Program-made: the position numbers and the translations under genes
Notes under the pieces: generated by a model
Told to the model about the DNA's origin: nothing
Database searches by the model: none
What the model saw: only the letters and a program-made list of their open reading frames with translations
In this document: positions 13,075 through 24,181 of the stretch, in pieces
Layout of the letters: each line of letters starts with the position of its first letter
How positions within the stretch are numbered: position 1 is the stretch's first letter
Origin: Lichina pygmaea
Taxonomy: Eukaryota > Ascomycota > Lichinomycetes > Lichinales > Lichinaceae
Direction of reading: 5' to 3'
Length of the DNA: 64,000 nucleotides
Assembly: GCA_963422465.1 (NCBI GenBank)
Contig: OY730172.1
Location: forward strand, 4,278,001 to 4,342,000

Positions 13075-14124
13075 GTACGGATCCCGGGGACACTTGGTGC
13101 AACGGATATGGCTACATGCGGCGCACGTCTTCTCGCCGCGTTCGAACTGACGCTCGCAGCGGTGGCAGGTGCGGTGCACGCGCTGGCGGACGTCCCTGCG
13201 CACGCGATCCTGCGTCTGGACCTTGGCCGGCATCGTGATGCGGTACTTGCGCTCGGCCTTGAGGCGACGTTCGTCCCTGGTGGGACCGTCCCTCTCGCCG
13301 GCGCCGGCGCCGGCGACGGCGACGGCGGCGACCTTGCCCGGCTCCTGCTGCGCGTGCTTCGGCTTCTTGACCGGGTAACGCGGGCAGGTCTTGCATCGCT
13401 TGTGGCCGCACTGCACGCAGACCTTGTCGACGCCGAAGGTGGTCTGGCAGCGGTGGCAGGTGCGATGGACGCGCATGCGGATCGGCTTCTGCACGCGCTC
13501 GACGCGATCGGCCGTCGACGGCGTCGCCCACTCGTGCGGCTCCAACGTCAGACCGTACTTCTCGAAGAGGGCGCGGGCCTTCTCCTGCTGAAGCGCGGCC
13601 CGGCTCGCGACGCGCTTCTCGAGCTTTTCGGCCTCGGTCTTGTCGTCGGCCTCGGCCTTCTTGGGCTCGGGCTGCTTCTCGGCCTTGCCGACCTTGGCTT
13701 CCTGCTCCGGAATGGGCTCGACCGGCCGACGCTCGGTCGGCCTGGCGGCAGCTGCTACTGCGGCGACGGCCGATCCGTGAAGCGGCGTCGCGCTGGTGGG
13801 GGGGAAGGGGGGGGGGGGGAGAGAGATCGTCAGACACGACGCACCTCGAAAGATATCCTTCCGGCACGTGGAAGGGGAGGGGAGAAAGACGTACCCGCCC
13901 GACGACGTCTCGGGAGCGGAGACGCCACCAGAGCTCGGAAGACGCTTGGTCTTCTCGCGCTTCAGCGCGGACTTGGCCCGGGTCATGAACTTGGTGAGAC
14001 TCTGGCGCCTGTCGCCGCCCTGCCTGTCGCCGTCGCCGGCTCCACCTCCACCACCTCCGCCACCTCCACCGCCGCCACCGCCGCCGCCGCCGCCGCCGGC
14101 CGTCGAGCTCATTGCTGACGCCAT
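12422..14124 (-). CDS. three-fold zinc-knuckle (Cys-rich repeat) fungal protein
   Basis: Four exons (minus): 14124-13895, 13792-13079, 12964-12752 and 12644-12422, giving 459 residues. After a poly-Gly stretch (~residues 8-28) and an Ala/Lys/Glu-rich region, three related modules follow. Each has the form CHxC, ~10 residues, CxxC, then RCxxC: HRTCHRCQTTFG with CVQCGHKRCKTCPRYP; HRTCHRCERQFE with CAACSHIRCTKCPRDP; and WHCHGCDGIFT with CRFCQHERCRECRRVP. The linker HKYPDGYPGD and the C-terminal PPKKAKP...ELMERIEARLADL tail match a family I associate with filamentous ascomycetes and know only as hypothetical. The Cys spacing implies bound zinc; the function is unknown. Reading through intron 3 would remove the conserved tail, so the spliced model is preferred. 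Intron 2 contains a perfect CT run. Confidence 0.8.
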
Positions 14125-17100
14125 GTCGAACAGAGACCGATGTCGACAGCTGGGTTCGGCCGTCGAAGGCTCGGGCGGAGCGGGAATGCCACGACGGACA
14201 GAAGCCGAGGCGGAAAGCTAGGGTGTCGATCGAGCGCGTTGCCGTCGACGTGAACGGATTTCCTGAAAGTGATCCGATTTTTCGACCCCAGCGTTCGGAC
14301 GTCCTCCGTCGCCGTTCCGGCTCGGATGCCCCTACCACCTCTCGCTCTCCGGTACGATCGGCGCTCAGGTGCGACCGTTGGCCCAGCAGGAAGGAAGATG
14401 CCTGTCGTCCGGAAGAGCAGCGCCTACGGCCGCCACGTTACTCGACAGCTTCCCCTCAAGCAAGGATTCTCGACGTCGTCGGTGCCTCGACCTGCTTCCC
14501 CGTATCGCGCCCCGGGCCTTCTTCTTTTCGTTGCCTGTCCGGCGGTGACGGCGGATGGACGGATGCAGTACGTACGTACGTATACGTACGTACTGTTCTC
14601 GTAGGTTGGGATGGGGGCCGACCCCGAAAAGAAAACAACGGCGCCCGCGCCGATACAGTGACGTTAAGTTGAGGGGGGGGCCAATGCGAACCGACGGGAG
14701 CATGGGGGAGGTGGAGGTGGAGGTGCAGGTAAATGCTGTCCGAGTGATGCAAGCCCGATGCTCAAACGGGTTCGAGGTGCCACAGGAAAGAAGCGTCGCC
14801 GTCCTCGACCCCCACTCGGGCGCGCCCGATGCCTCGATCGAACCTTATGTCGGTGCTAGAGCGTCGCTTCGATGACATGTGTGTCGTCCTCACCTCAGCA
14901 CTTGCTCGAAATGCTGAACCATGGACGTCCGGAGCCGCCGCCGCACGAAAGACGATGGCACCGCGGACGGACGTCCTTACGCGCGCGAGTGCCTGGTCGG
15001 CCTCTCGGCACCCATACACACCGGCCGTGCTTCCCATCAGCTGGGGATTTCCGACGCCGTGGTCAAGCCCCCCCCCCCCCCCCCCCCCCCCGGCGCAGCG
15101 CTGGTACGGATGGTCCTCCTGGGAGGCAAAAGTCGTACGAACCGCAGTACTCGTGGTTCGGTCTCGTCTCATCCCCTGGAGGAGGCTAGGGTAGCCTTCC
15201 CAGCTTCTTGTCAGCCAACCTTCTTCGACCGTCGAACCGGAACGTATGCGCTCCCTAACATGCGTCTTGCCACGGCCAATCTTCCTCCGCGCCCTGGTGA
15301 GAGCGGGCCTCGCACTCCTGCGACTCGGCCGCCGTCGCGTCTTCGGGTTGACGTAGTCTCGGGCGCGCGCCACCTGTCGGCGCATGGTTTGGGGCACGTA
15401 AAAACGTATGGGCGTTCGATTCGAGCGAACCCCGGTCGGTCATCGACATCCCGATCATCAGGCGTTGGTCCCGCCGCTCTTCGACTCGAAGTAGCTACGT
15501 TCGTGTCTGGATCGTCGGGCCTCGAAGAGCTGTCCCGTTCGGCCGGGCCCCTCGTCGCGAAGGTCCTCGTCCGTTCGCATCGGGGGCGAGGGCCGGGTCG
15601 GCGCCAGGCGAGGCTAATGCAGGCCGTTGATGGCTAGGCCGATGCCCCGGAGCGGGATGGTCGAAGCGTGTGCGTGATTAGCCGAACCGACCTTCCTTCT
15701 GCCACGACGGTCCTATGAGATGTGTTCGGAAAGTCGCACGTCGCATGTGCTGCGGTCGATCGTTATGGTCAGCCAGGCGTCCACGATGGCGTTCGTTCGG
15801 ATGAGATACCTCATCGGCCTCCGTCTTCTTCCCGCCAGGCCAGTTGGGCCCGTTGGGATCTTAGACGGTCGAATTGGCCCTTGTGCCTCCATCTCGTTGC
15901 CATTTTGGGGGAGGGGGTCGAAAGGGCGGATGACTGCGACTTGTCACCTGCCCAGGCTGCGCTAGCTGCGCTAGCTGTAGAAAAGTACATCCAGTACGTA
16001 ATTAACGTACGTTACGTACGTAGCCGTCGAGACCAACGTGCTAAGGTGCGGTGTTTGTGCAACCGGCGTCCTCGGCGCACATGCGGTAGTGGCGGGGTTC
16101 TCCTGTCCTCCAGGTGGTGGTGTGGGTTGTGCGGCGGTGAGAGGCCGTGTCGGCTTAAGCGAGCTGCGACGATGCCGGCCTGGTGACACCCCAGTCCTTG
16201 GAACAATCTAGGCCTATGCTCTAGGCTCTCGATCACTGAGTGCGAGCACATACGTACTGTACGAGGTACCTATACCATCGTCATTAGCTTTGCAAGGCGC
16301 ATCAGACCTCCCAAGGTGCCGGGTATGCTACCGAGCCTGGCTCCGCGAGCAACTGAGGAGCTCCACCGGGAACACCTGTGCGGTGGAACGCCAGAAATGG
16401 TGTGACCCCCCCTCCCAGCGACCCAATGCACAGTTCACCAACCACGAAGGTCGTCGGCTGCGACAACAAGAGAAACATCAACACCATCGATAGCCTACTC
16501 GTACGTTGCGTAGCGGTTGTAAGAAGAGTAGCATATTCGGTCAGCCGGTCGGCGTTCAACTCTTGACTGCTATACTTCCGTACGGAGTACGTACGTATTC
16601 CCGTACTCCCTGGTCTTGGTTTAGTTCTACGAAGTACGTAACGTACGGAGTACACCACCACTAGTTATTGCACTCGTGGATTCTAACGACGCTGCAATGT
16701 ATCTGCGGCGATCATGGAGCTCCTCAATAAGCCTCGACTCGACGGTTTTCGACCGGTTGCATTCAAGCTGCATTGTGCGTGTGTAGTGTGATTGCCAGCG
16801 GAGCTTTGGATGACTATCCTTACGTATTCATACTACGTAGACCATGCTGGGAAATATTGAACGGACAGTTGCTGCCATACCCCCTCCATGCAAATTTCTT
16901 GCTCCCATGCCCCCCCCATGCCCCCATGCCCCCTCGCTTATTGCTGGTACCTCTACTCTCGTGGTAACCCCGAGTAACAGTACTCCCGTGAGTACGTATG
17001 TACTGCTAAACTTCTGGGGCATCGAAACCCCGACCGACAGTCGCACAGCTACCGGAGTCTCCATCTCGCCCAAGAAGTGACATTCAGTATCGAAACTGGG

Positions 17101-17347
17101 ATCTGAGTCCACCACTGTAGGACTGAGCATCTCATATACGTAGCCTCAAAGAGTAGCGACTGGAAAATACTTGTTATGCAGTTCTTTCAAGACTTATGAC
17201 ACTCCTGGCTTACTCAGCTTCAAGAGTACCTCGCTCTACCTCGTATGCGTATGTGACAGCTCCTCAAAGTGTATGTACCTGCCTAAGCGAAGGGGGGGGC
17301 ACCGAAGTACTCATAAGAGGGGGGCACCGGAGCAAGAAATCTGCATA
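14125..17347. other. 3.2-kb intergenic region, no gene seen
   Basis: No open frame here shows a recognisable domain or convincing splicing. Notable are a 22-bp perfect palindrome of TACG repeats near 14575-14596, a C homopolymer of about 20 at 15068-15090 and more TACGTA clusters near 15990-16021 and 16580-16655. Runs of CCATGCCCCC-type sequence occur near 16880-16930. Confidence 0.5.
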
Positions 17348-18181
17348 CCCGTGCCATGGGGGTGTAATACCCCCCTTGTCCCACACCTTTGCGCACTTTG
17401 GTACGTCCGGAACACCCCTCTATCGGGAGGGGTGTCGGACAGTTGAACAGTATGGACAGCTGAACAAACCCTAGTCAATCTGTCGATAGCTACCAACTTC
17501 AGACCACTACCATTCCACCAAAACATGGCCGAATCTTACAAAGAAGTTAAGGCTTGCATCACCAAAGCTATAGGTTCCATATTCAACTGTAAAAAAGCTG
17601 TCATTGTACCAAACCTCGTCTGAGAATATGTGGTTCTGGTGCAGCAGCTTTGAGAGTACGAAAAACAAACCATTGCTAGAGAAGTAAGCTCTTGTGAGAG
17701 GACTGAGAAGAACTGTTTGTAGGTAATTCAGACTACCTGTGCCAATAGGGGGGCATACCCCTCTCTTACCAACCTACAGTACATCCAGAGCACTCCATCT
17801 CATGGAGAGGTGTCTGACAGTCCAACACCAGATCTGGTTCAACACGCGCAGTCGTACAAAGTAAGCTAGAGCGGAACTGAGCCAAAAGGCTACTATGTCT
17901 GGGCTTTGTACTCACGATAGATAAGTGCGGCTGCACCAGTCAGGATCAACCGTATTCAATCACGTGATGATCAATATCAGGTGATGAGCAGTCGACTGAC
18001 CAAGGACCCCCTCAAGGATTTTTTTGAATAACTCAACTTCTACCAGTCGGAATCACCTCAGATTTGAATATGAGATAGAGTAGTATATAGAGAAGAGATA
18101 TTAAGCAACATGAATTCATTGTACAAAGCGTGATGGTTTTCTCAAGACACGACCATGTGAAGTGGTCCTCAGGACCTCATC

Positions 18182-20434
18182 CTTCTCCCCCCCCCTCATC
18201 TCCATCATCACCGGGGGTAGGCACCTCTTTGGTTGGTGGGGAAGGCTTTTTAGCACCCCTTGCAGCTTGCTGAACCTTCTTCTCCTCCTCTGCCTGCTTC
18301 TTAGCTTCTCTGTTGGCAGTTTTTTCTGCTTGCTTTTCTGCCTTCTCTTCCTGCACTTGTTGTCAGGCAGTTTCTTGTGCCACCCGTTGTTCTTCCTTCT
18401 CTGACTGCTTTTTCAAGTGTTGCTGCACTACCTCTTCTCTCTTCTTCTTTTTCTCTTCTTTCTTCTGCTCTTCTTCCTCCTCCCTGACAGCTTTTCAAGT
18501 CTGAGCAATCTGGATTGTGGTTGGGGTAAAGATTTGCAGCCCAACATCCTCTTCTCCCAGCAAATTAAGTCGCTTTCCTTGTTACTTCTTCTTCTTCTCT
18601 ACCACTAGAGCTGTTGTGAGCTGGCTCACAGTTGCTCTATCCAGATCCCACTCTGTAATGACTTTCACAAAGCCATCTTCAATCTTCTTAAGCCTTTCAG
18701 TAGAAGGCTTCTTTTTCTGCATCTGAATAGCATAACAAAAAGAAATGAAAGTGACAGGAGTTTTAGCTTGTACTGGGGCAGATCTTTGGGGTGTTTGGGG
18801 AGGATTCAGAGTATCAAGAACATAAGAAGAGTTGATAGGAAAGATACCAGTCACTTTGAAGGCTGACTGGATATTCTCAGTTGTGAAACTTTTCTGCTAA
18901 GTAGAATAGAACAAGGACCAGAAGATCTGCTTGGTGATTGATGTGATACCAAGACTATTGCGCATCACAGTATCAAGTTCTTGGGAATAGCACTTTGCCA
19001 AAGGAGAGAAAAAACTAACATCAAGAGGCTGTAGACAATGTGTAGTGTGAGGGGGGAAAACAAGAACAATAATACTATGAGAATGGGCATATTCTAGGAA
19101 AGGTAGATTAACATGACTAGAATAACCATCAACAATAAGAAGACAACGACAGCTCCACCCTACTGTTAAGGCCTAGGCCGGAACAGCCTAGGTAAGCGAG
19201 GGAGGTGTGTTAGTCACACGGAACAACGTCCGACCGACCGGAGGACGAGCAGGAGCTAAGCGAGGAGCTCGACCGGAGGACGAGCAGGAGCTAAGCGAGG
19301 AGCTCGACCGGAGGACGAGCAGGAGCTAAGCGAGGAGCTCGACCACGCGAAGGGACGATACCCCTCAAGGAAGACCCCCCCCTTGGGCATCTGTATAAAG
19401 ACCGCCCCAAAAGCCTAGAGGGATTAGCTCTCCAGGCTGAACATCGTATTAGAACAATAGTACAGGGAGAGCTACCCACCTGTCTATTCACCTATCGAGT
19501 CCCTGTCTAGAATCCGCCCTGCGAAGCAACAGACCGTACCGATTTCTGTGTGAACCCGGCCCGGCCTTTAACACCTACCTTAGCTTTAGTACACTTATCA
19601 AAAACTTTCTCTAACCATTGGAGACCAAGCTTATTGTTAGTCCACCCCTTCTCAGAGACAGCAAAGTACACCTCTGTGTTGTTCAGACCCTCCACCCATG
19701 TATCCAGAAGATCATACGACTGACCCTGGTAGATCAGTGTTGGTGGGATACATGATCCAGTTGCTCAGATACATGCCAGAAGAGTCATAAACTCCTGGCT
19801 CCTATCTTGATTAGCGCCGAGGATTTTGCTAGCTTTGTGGGCTTTCTTGTTGATAATTCGTTGGGAGGCATGTCCTTGACCAATCATGAAGCTTTTCTCA
19901 TCAACATTGTAGATGTTGTCTGCTGTGATCTGGTATTTCTCGACAGTGTCTGACAACTAGACAAAATTTAGTATATTATTCATAAATAAGACTATAGATA
20001 ATGTTACCAGCTGATAGAAAGCTTTGATATGGACTACAGACTCAGCCTATTTGTGTTGCTTGTCAATTGGCTTGAGGAAGACACTCTTAAGCTCATCAGA
20101 ATGGCGTTGTACAAAGTGTCAAGTCCAGCACTCTCCTAGCAGCCTTCCAGCAATACGCTCTGCTAGGTCCTGGACAACCTGGGGGTTCATTGGCCATCCC
20201 TGAATGCTATGGGCACTAATGCGCTCCACTAGCTTTGCTTCTTGGATCCCGGAAAGTACTTGTCGGACTGTCGCATTGACCACCTTGTGGGACGTGCTTT
20301 TTCCTTTGTGCTGTCGAGAAAGTGTCTGGCGGCTGACATTGTACCTTGAAGCAGTGGCAGAATAGTTGATTTGGTCTTCTGGATTAAGCTCCGCAAGAGC
20401 ATCACTCATTCAGTTGTTGTACGGCTTCTCCATG
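18182..20434 (-). pseudogene. pogo-type transposase (HTH-CENPB plus DDE_1), disrupted
   Basis: Reading on the minus strand, an N-terminal Psq/CENP-B-type helix-turn-helix (ATASRYNVSRQTLSRQHKG; then GWPMNPQVVQDLAERI) begins near 20410. Next come DDE_1 blocks: IYNVDEKSFMIG (first catalytic Asp) near 19900 and a GW-containing block near 19640. Beyond the LTR (19164-19573) the frame resumes with LLIVDGYSSHVNLPFLEYA (second Asp) and FPPHTTHCLQPLDVSFFSPL. A Lys/Glu-rich tail ends near 18200. Defects visible: in-frame TGA near 20408, TGA near 20119, TGA near 19762, TAG near 18898, and the LTR insertion. Several stops are consistent with C-to-T or G-to-A change. Confidence 0.8.
19164..19573. mobile_element. 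solo LTR with intact 5-bp target duplication
   Basis: The 410-bp unit starts TGTTAAGG and ends CCTTTAACA, so it has the TG...CA ends and short inverted repeat typical of LTRs. The 5-mer CCTAC lies directly on both sides (19159-19163 and 19574-19578), the signature of integrase insertion. Removing the unit and one CCTAC rejoins the transposase reading frame. Inside are three tandem copies of a 35-bp unit (about 19234-19341, CGACCGGAGGACGAGCAGG...) and a TATAAAG-like sequence near 19393. No internal retroelement genes are present, so it is a recombination remnant. Confidence 0.9.
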
Positions 20435-20877
20435 GTGATTTGAAAAAAGAGGGTTGAAAACTGCATTTATCGCTCACCACCTGATATCAACCATCATGTG
20501 ATCGGATACGGTAACTGACTAAGCGCCCGGTCGGGCAAGTAGCTCCTGACAATCTGGTTGTCAAGTTATAAGTGTTGTCAAAGTGATGCTATTGATACTT
20601 CATTCTTGAGTGTTGACTACTGGACAAACTTCTCAGCAACACCACAAAAATCAAGAGAAGTCTACAAACCCAGGAATTATAGAAGAGAAGTAGAGGAATC
20701 AAATAAGCTGCTTACTTTTCTATTTGGTCACTCTGTTGTGAAGTTATAAACATTGCATTTGATTCTGTCAACTGTCTGTTTGTTCAACTGTCTGACACCC
20801 CTCTGGATGGAGGGGTGTTCTGGACATACCAAAGGTGTGGGAGGAAGGGGTATAACCCCCCCTCCCGTGGCACAGGT

Positions 20878-23023
20878 TAGTGGAGAGTGTGGCAGTAATT
20901 GTCCGAATATTGAAATGCTGGTAAGAAGCAATTGTGGCCACGTGAGGTGATGATGTAATTCAACTTTTGTGGATGATTCCCGTGACTCTCACACCCAAAA
21001 CATTTCCCTGCACAGTGCAGGCTGTAAGTGTCCGAACAGATTTTCTCACGACTTTAGCAGTAGCTTCTTTCCTCTAACTACCGAGCGAGTAAGACTCTAC
21101 CATACGTACCCAAAGACCTCTCACCAGTTGAGTCAGCAACAACTTGTGTGGGCTTTTGAGCGTGAGGATTGGGGGGACAAAGACTTGGAGCAAGTTGTGT
21201 GGTCAAATAAGCACTCTACTGAGCTATGTTCTGGGTTGCTCAAGGCAGTTCATTCAAGCAGATGGCGGAAGCCAGGTACTTCTGTACCGACAAGCGCTAT
21301 CAAAAATCACGAAGAGATACATTCCAGCACTAACGACTTTGGCTCGTACGTACCCACTCAGCTCCAGTATTCACGCGAACACACTGAGTACAGTACTGTA
21401 GGTATGTACCTCATATGTACAGGAGTACCGAGTACTCCGTACGTAGTACTTGTACGTAACGTACTCGTTAGTACATGTTGGTACCAGATGTAATGGTCCG
21501 CCAGAAATATTAGGTGTCTCATGAGTTTTGTAAATAAGAGCCACCAATCTGAAGTCTTGCCCTATCGTGAACCCGGGGTGCTCTTGGTGAGCGAACCATG
21601 ATGCCTGGCCCCGGGTTACAAGTCTCTTGGTACTTGTTACCTCCCTCCAGCTCAATGATCTTCTGGATAGTGTTAGGGATACACTTAATCCAGTGCTAGA
21701 TCTGACTCTGCTCAAGCTCTCCCAACTTCCTCCATGCTTGTTCTGCTGGCTCCTGAGCCATAAATCCACTACATCTTGTAGTCACCCTTTTCATCCAGGG
21801 CCAGCAATGAAGGCTCAATAGCATTAAGGTCTGGAGAGTTCCCTGGCCACTCCAGACACCTAACACTAAATTCTTGAAAAGCTGCATCACGATGTGTACA
21901 GAGGCTCGCGCCAAAATTATTCGGAAAGATTTCAATGCGAGTGACAAAAGTTGTGAGACTATCCCACCGTTCCCCTCCCAGTTGTTATCATCATTCTTGT
22001 TGTTGTCCACCCCCCCATCACCCCTATAGTTTGATGGAGGTCTTGAAGTCTGAAGTCCTCAAGCATCTTCTTATAAAGCTCAGTCTTCTTCCCACTCTGA
22101 GCTGTCACAATTCTCATCACTGTTGTTGTTCTTGTCCACGGAGTTGGTGACTGGATGGTACATACGTAGCCACAGTCTTACATGACTTGACTTGGCGGAT
22201 TTAATAGATTATGCTGAAAGAAAGGTCTGCGAGATTACTGATATGCTTCACAGGTACATCTTCTTCAAGAAGAGCAAGCACACATGCTTTCTGTGCAATG
22301 CTGATGCTTTTGTTAGCTCTGGTTGATCAGTGGTATGGGGTCGGGTGAGGTGGCTTTTGGTGGTGGGGATAGTCTCATCACTTTTTGGTGAGATTCCGAA
22401 TAATTATGTCGTCTGCTCCCGTACGGAAGTAGATACTCCGTACTTGACAATCTGCCTAGTTCTACTATGCTTAGTCAGAAAGTCATGAGACTGCTAGTAT
22501 TCCCGGCGGAGCCATACGTACTGTAGATGCGGGACAAAGAATAGAAGCATGCTGAGAGAAGAGGCCTAGGCTGTCAAAGCGGCAGTAGTCTGTGGTCCAG
22601 AATCCGGAAGTTGGTACATACGTAGTGGAAAATGCCTATTGACAGTCAAGAATCAGATGTTTAGTGGCTGGCATTAGCTAGCCTGATGTCTACCACTTGT
22701 GTAGCAAGGCCACAAGTCTCGTTTGGAGTCGTGTGAGAGTCAGCCCCTCTTAGGTCAATCTTGATGTTGTTACCCCAAGGACAACTTGGCTACTAGTTGT
22801 GCATTGGAGATTCGATTGTCTGTGTGCAGAACTGCGAGACTGAATTGATGTCATGAAGCTACTGCGAGATAGACTGGAAAGTGAATCTCTACGGAATCAC
22901 CCCACTCAAGAAGTGACAAGTGACAAACTTGTCTGATGCCAAGCTGACATCAATGGCAAAAGAACAATCGCTTGCATCTCAAAAGAGGTCTTCATCCCAA
23001 CCCTCGCCGTCCTACTGCAATCG
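20878..23023. other. AT-rich transposon-relic region, no host gene seen
   Basis: This lies between the nested transposon and the molybdopterin-domain gene. It contains a Tc1-type transposase relic (listed separately), a TACGTA-rich cluster near 21350-21480, and AT-rich sequence from 22200 to 22950 in which I recognise nothing. Confidence 0.5.
21530..22150 (-). pseudogene. Tc1/IS630-type transposase relic (DDE_3)
   Basis: On the minus strand near 21790-21870 the reading WPGNSPDLNAIEPS matches the hallmark block of Tc1/IS630 transposases around the second catalytic Asp. Downstream, in a shifted frame, come a WPWMKR-like segment, a block resembling AEQAWRKLGEL, and LEGGNKYQE, the usual C-terminal region. 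At least one frameshift and several stops interrupt it. Terminal repeats were not identified. Confidence 0.65.
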
Positions 23024-24181
23024 ATGATACGAAGCTGTTGGCGGTGGGCTGGACATTCGGCTCGATATCGGCCACGAGCGTTGCTCCTTCGCCGTCTGGC
23101 CCGTCGTCCTCACCTGTTGTCCCTCGGAATGTCGTCCGTTGAGGAGCGACGGCAAGGGACCATCCACACGGCCGCATGCATGGTCATCGGGGATGAGGTG
23201 TTGAACGGGAAGGTACGTCGGGATTGGAAACGTCGTCTTTGGATTCCGCATACTGCAATTCCCGAGGTGGACATGTCAGGCTGATATGCTCCACGCTGGA
23301 TGTGGCATAGATACGAGATACCAACTCGGCGTACTTTGCGAGATTCTGCTTCGCCCTCGGGCTTGATCTCAGACGCATCGAGGTTATCCCCGACGAAGAG
23401 GCTGATATCGTGGAGGTGGTGCGACGGTTATCGGAGCGCTACGATGTCGTTGTCACCAGCGGCGGCATCGGACCCACGTAGGTCTCACGGGGGGCTCCTT
23501 GCGTCGCCGAGGAGAGATGACCAACTCAGGTCCTACAAAAGTCACGACGACATCACGTACGCATCCGTCGCCAAAGCGTTCGGGCTCAAGCTGCGTCTGC
23601 ACGGAGAGACACTGTCTCTGATGCGGGCCTTGTCTGGACCCCACCCGTCGCAGAAGGACTTTTCCTGGGACGCACCGTCGGCGGCACTGACGGCCAAGCT
23701 CCGAATGGCCGAGCTGCCCTACGACGAGGAAACACCGCAGAACAACCAGGTTCTCTTCCTGGCCGAAGACCTCTGGGTGCCCATCAGCGTCGTCAACGGC
23801 AATGTCTACATCCTCCCGGGCGTGCCGCGACTCTTCACGAAGCTGATCGACAGCCTGAAGAAGGTATGGCTGCCTCGTCTCACGGATCCCGACGGTAAAG
23901 GCATCAGCCGCGTCATGATCTCGACCCCTCTGGCCGAGAGCCAGGTGGCGTCGTACCTGGCAGACCTCGCGAGCCGGGTCGAGCCGCGCGGCGTCAAGGT
24001 TGGAAGCTACCCGCGGTGGGGCAAGCTCAAGAACACCGTCACGCTCGTGGGCCGCGATCGAGCCTTCATCGAGGGTCTCGTCGCCGAGGTCGAGAAGGGC
24101 GTCGAGGGCACACGCATCTCGGAGGAGAGCGAAGACGATTCGCCGAGCGAGGACAAGCCGAAGCGACCCACATCTCAATAG
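23024..24181 (+). CDS. molybdopterin-binding (MoCF-biosynthesis-like) domain protein, probably mitochondrial
   Basis: Three exons, 23024-23212, 23311-23477 and 23542-24181, give 331 residues. The core reads TAACMVIGDEVLNGKIRDTNS, then RRIEVIPDEEADIVEVVRRL, then VVTSGGIGPTHDDITY, then LPGVPRLF; these are the conserved blocks of the MoaB/MogA/CinA-like fold. In fungi and animals this domain also occurs in FAD-synthetase-related proteins, so the substrate may be a pterin or a nucleotide; the sequence does not decide it. Introns split the domain exactly between conserved motifs. The first 36 residues are rich in Arg and Leu with no acidic residue (MIRSCWRWAGHSARYR...), a likely mitochondrial presequence. 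A second ATG at 23129 (MSSVEERRQG) would give a shorter, cytosolic form. Confidence 0.83.

Larger units (their letters stand above)
17950..20511 (-). mobile_element. pogo/Tigger-like DNA transposon, inactive
   Basis: The termini share about 40 bp of inverted repeat (CCGTATYCRATCAC, then ATATCAGGTG). The left ~200 bp also matches the ends of the MITE at 50.6 kb. The minus strand holds a broken transposase, listed separately, and a solo LTR sits inside the coding region. A TA follows the right end. Several in-frame stops plus the LTR show that it cannot encode its own transposase. Confidence 0.8.
17348..20877. mobile_element. family A transposon containing a nested pogo-type element
   Basis: The left end reads CCCGTGCCATGG with TA before it (17346-17347). 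The right end reads, inverted, CCTGTGCCACGG with TA after it (20878-20879). Both carry the same CGGTACGTCC-like block and GGAGGGGTGTC hairpin as the element at 10.3-11.4 kb. A third terminus of the same family starts near 17738 (CCTGTGCCAATAGG), so either two copies are fused or the left end is duplicated. The segment 20555-20760 resembles, inverted, the left interior of the 10.3-kb copy. Most of the body is the separate pogo-type element at 17950-20511. Confidence 0.72.

Noticed and set aside
13108-14118. 336-codon plus-strand frame opposite the zinc-knuckle gene
   Set aside because: Antisense shadow; lacks a family motif while the minus strand shows three ordered Cys modules and splice sites.
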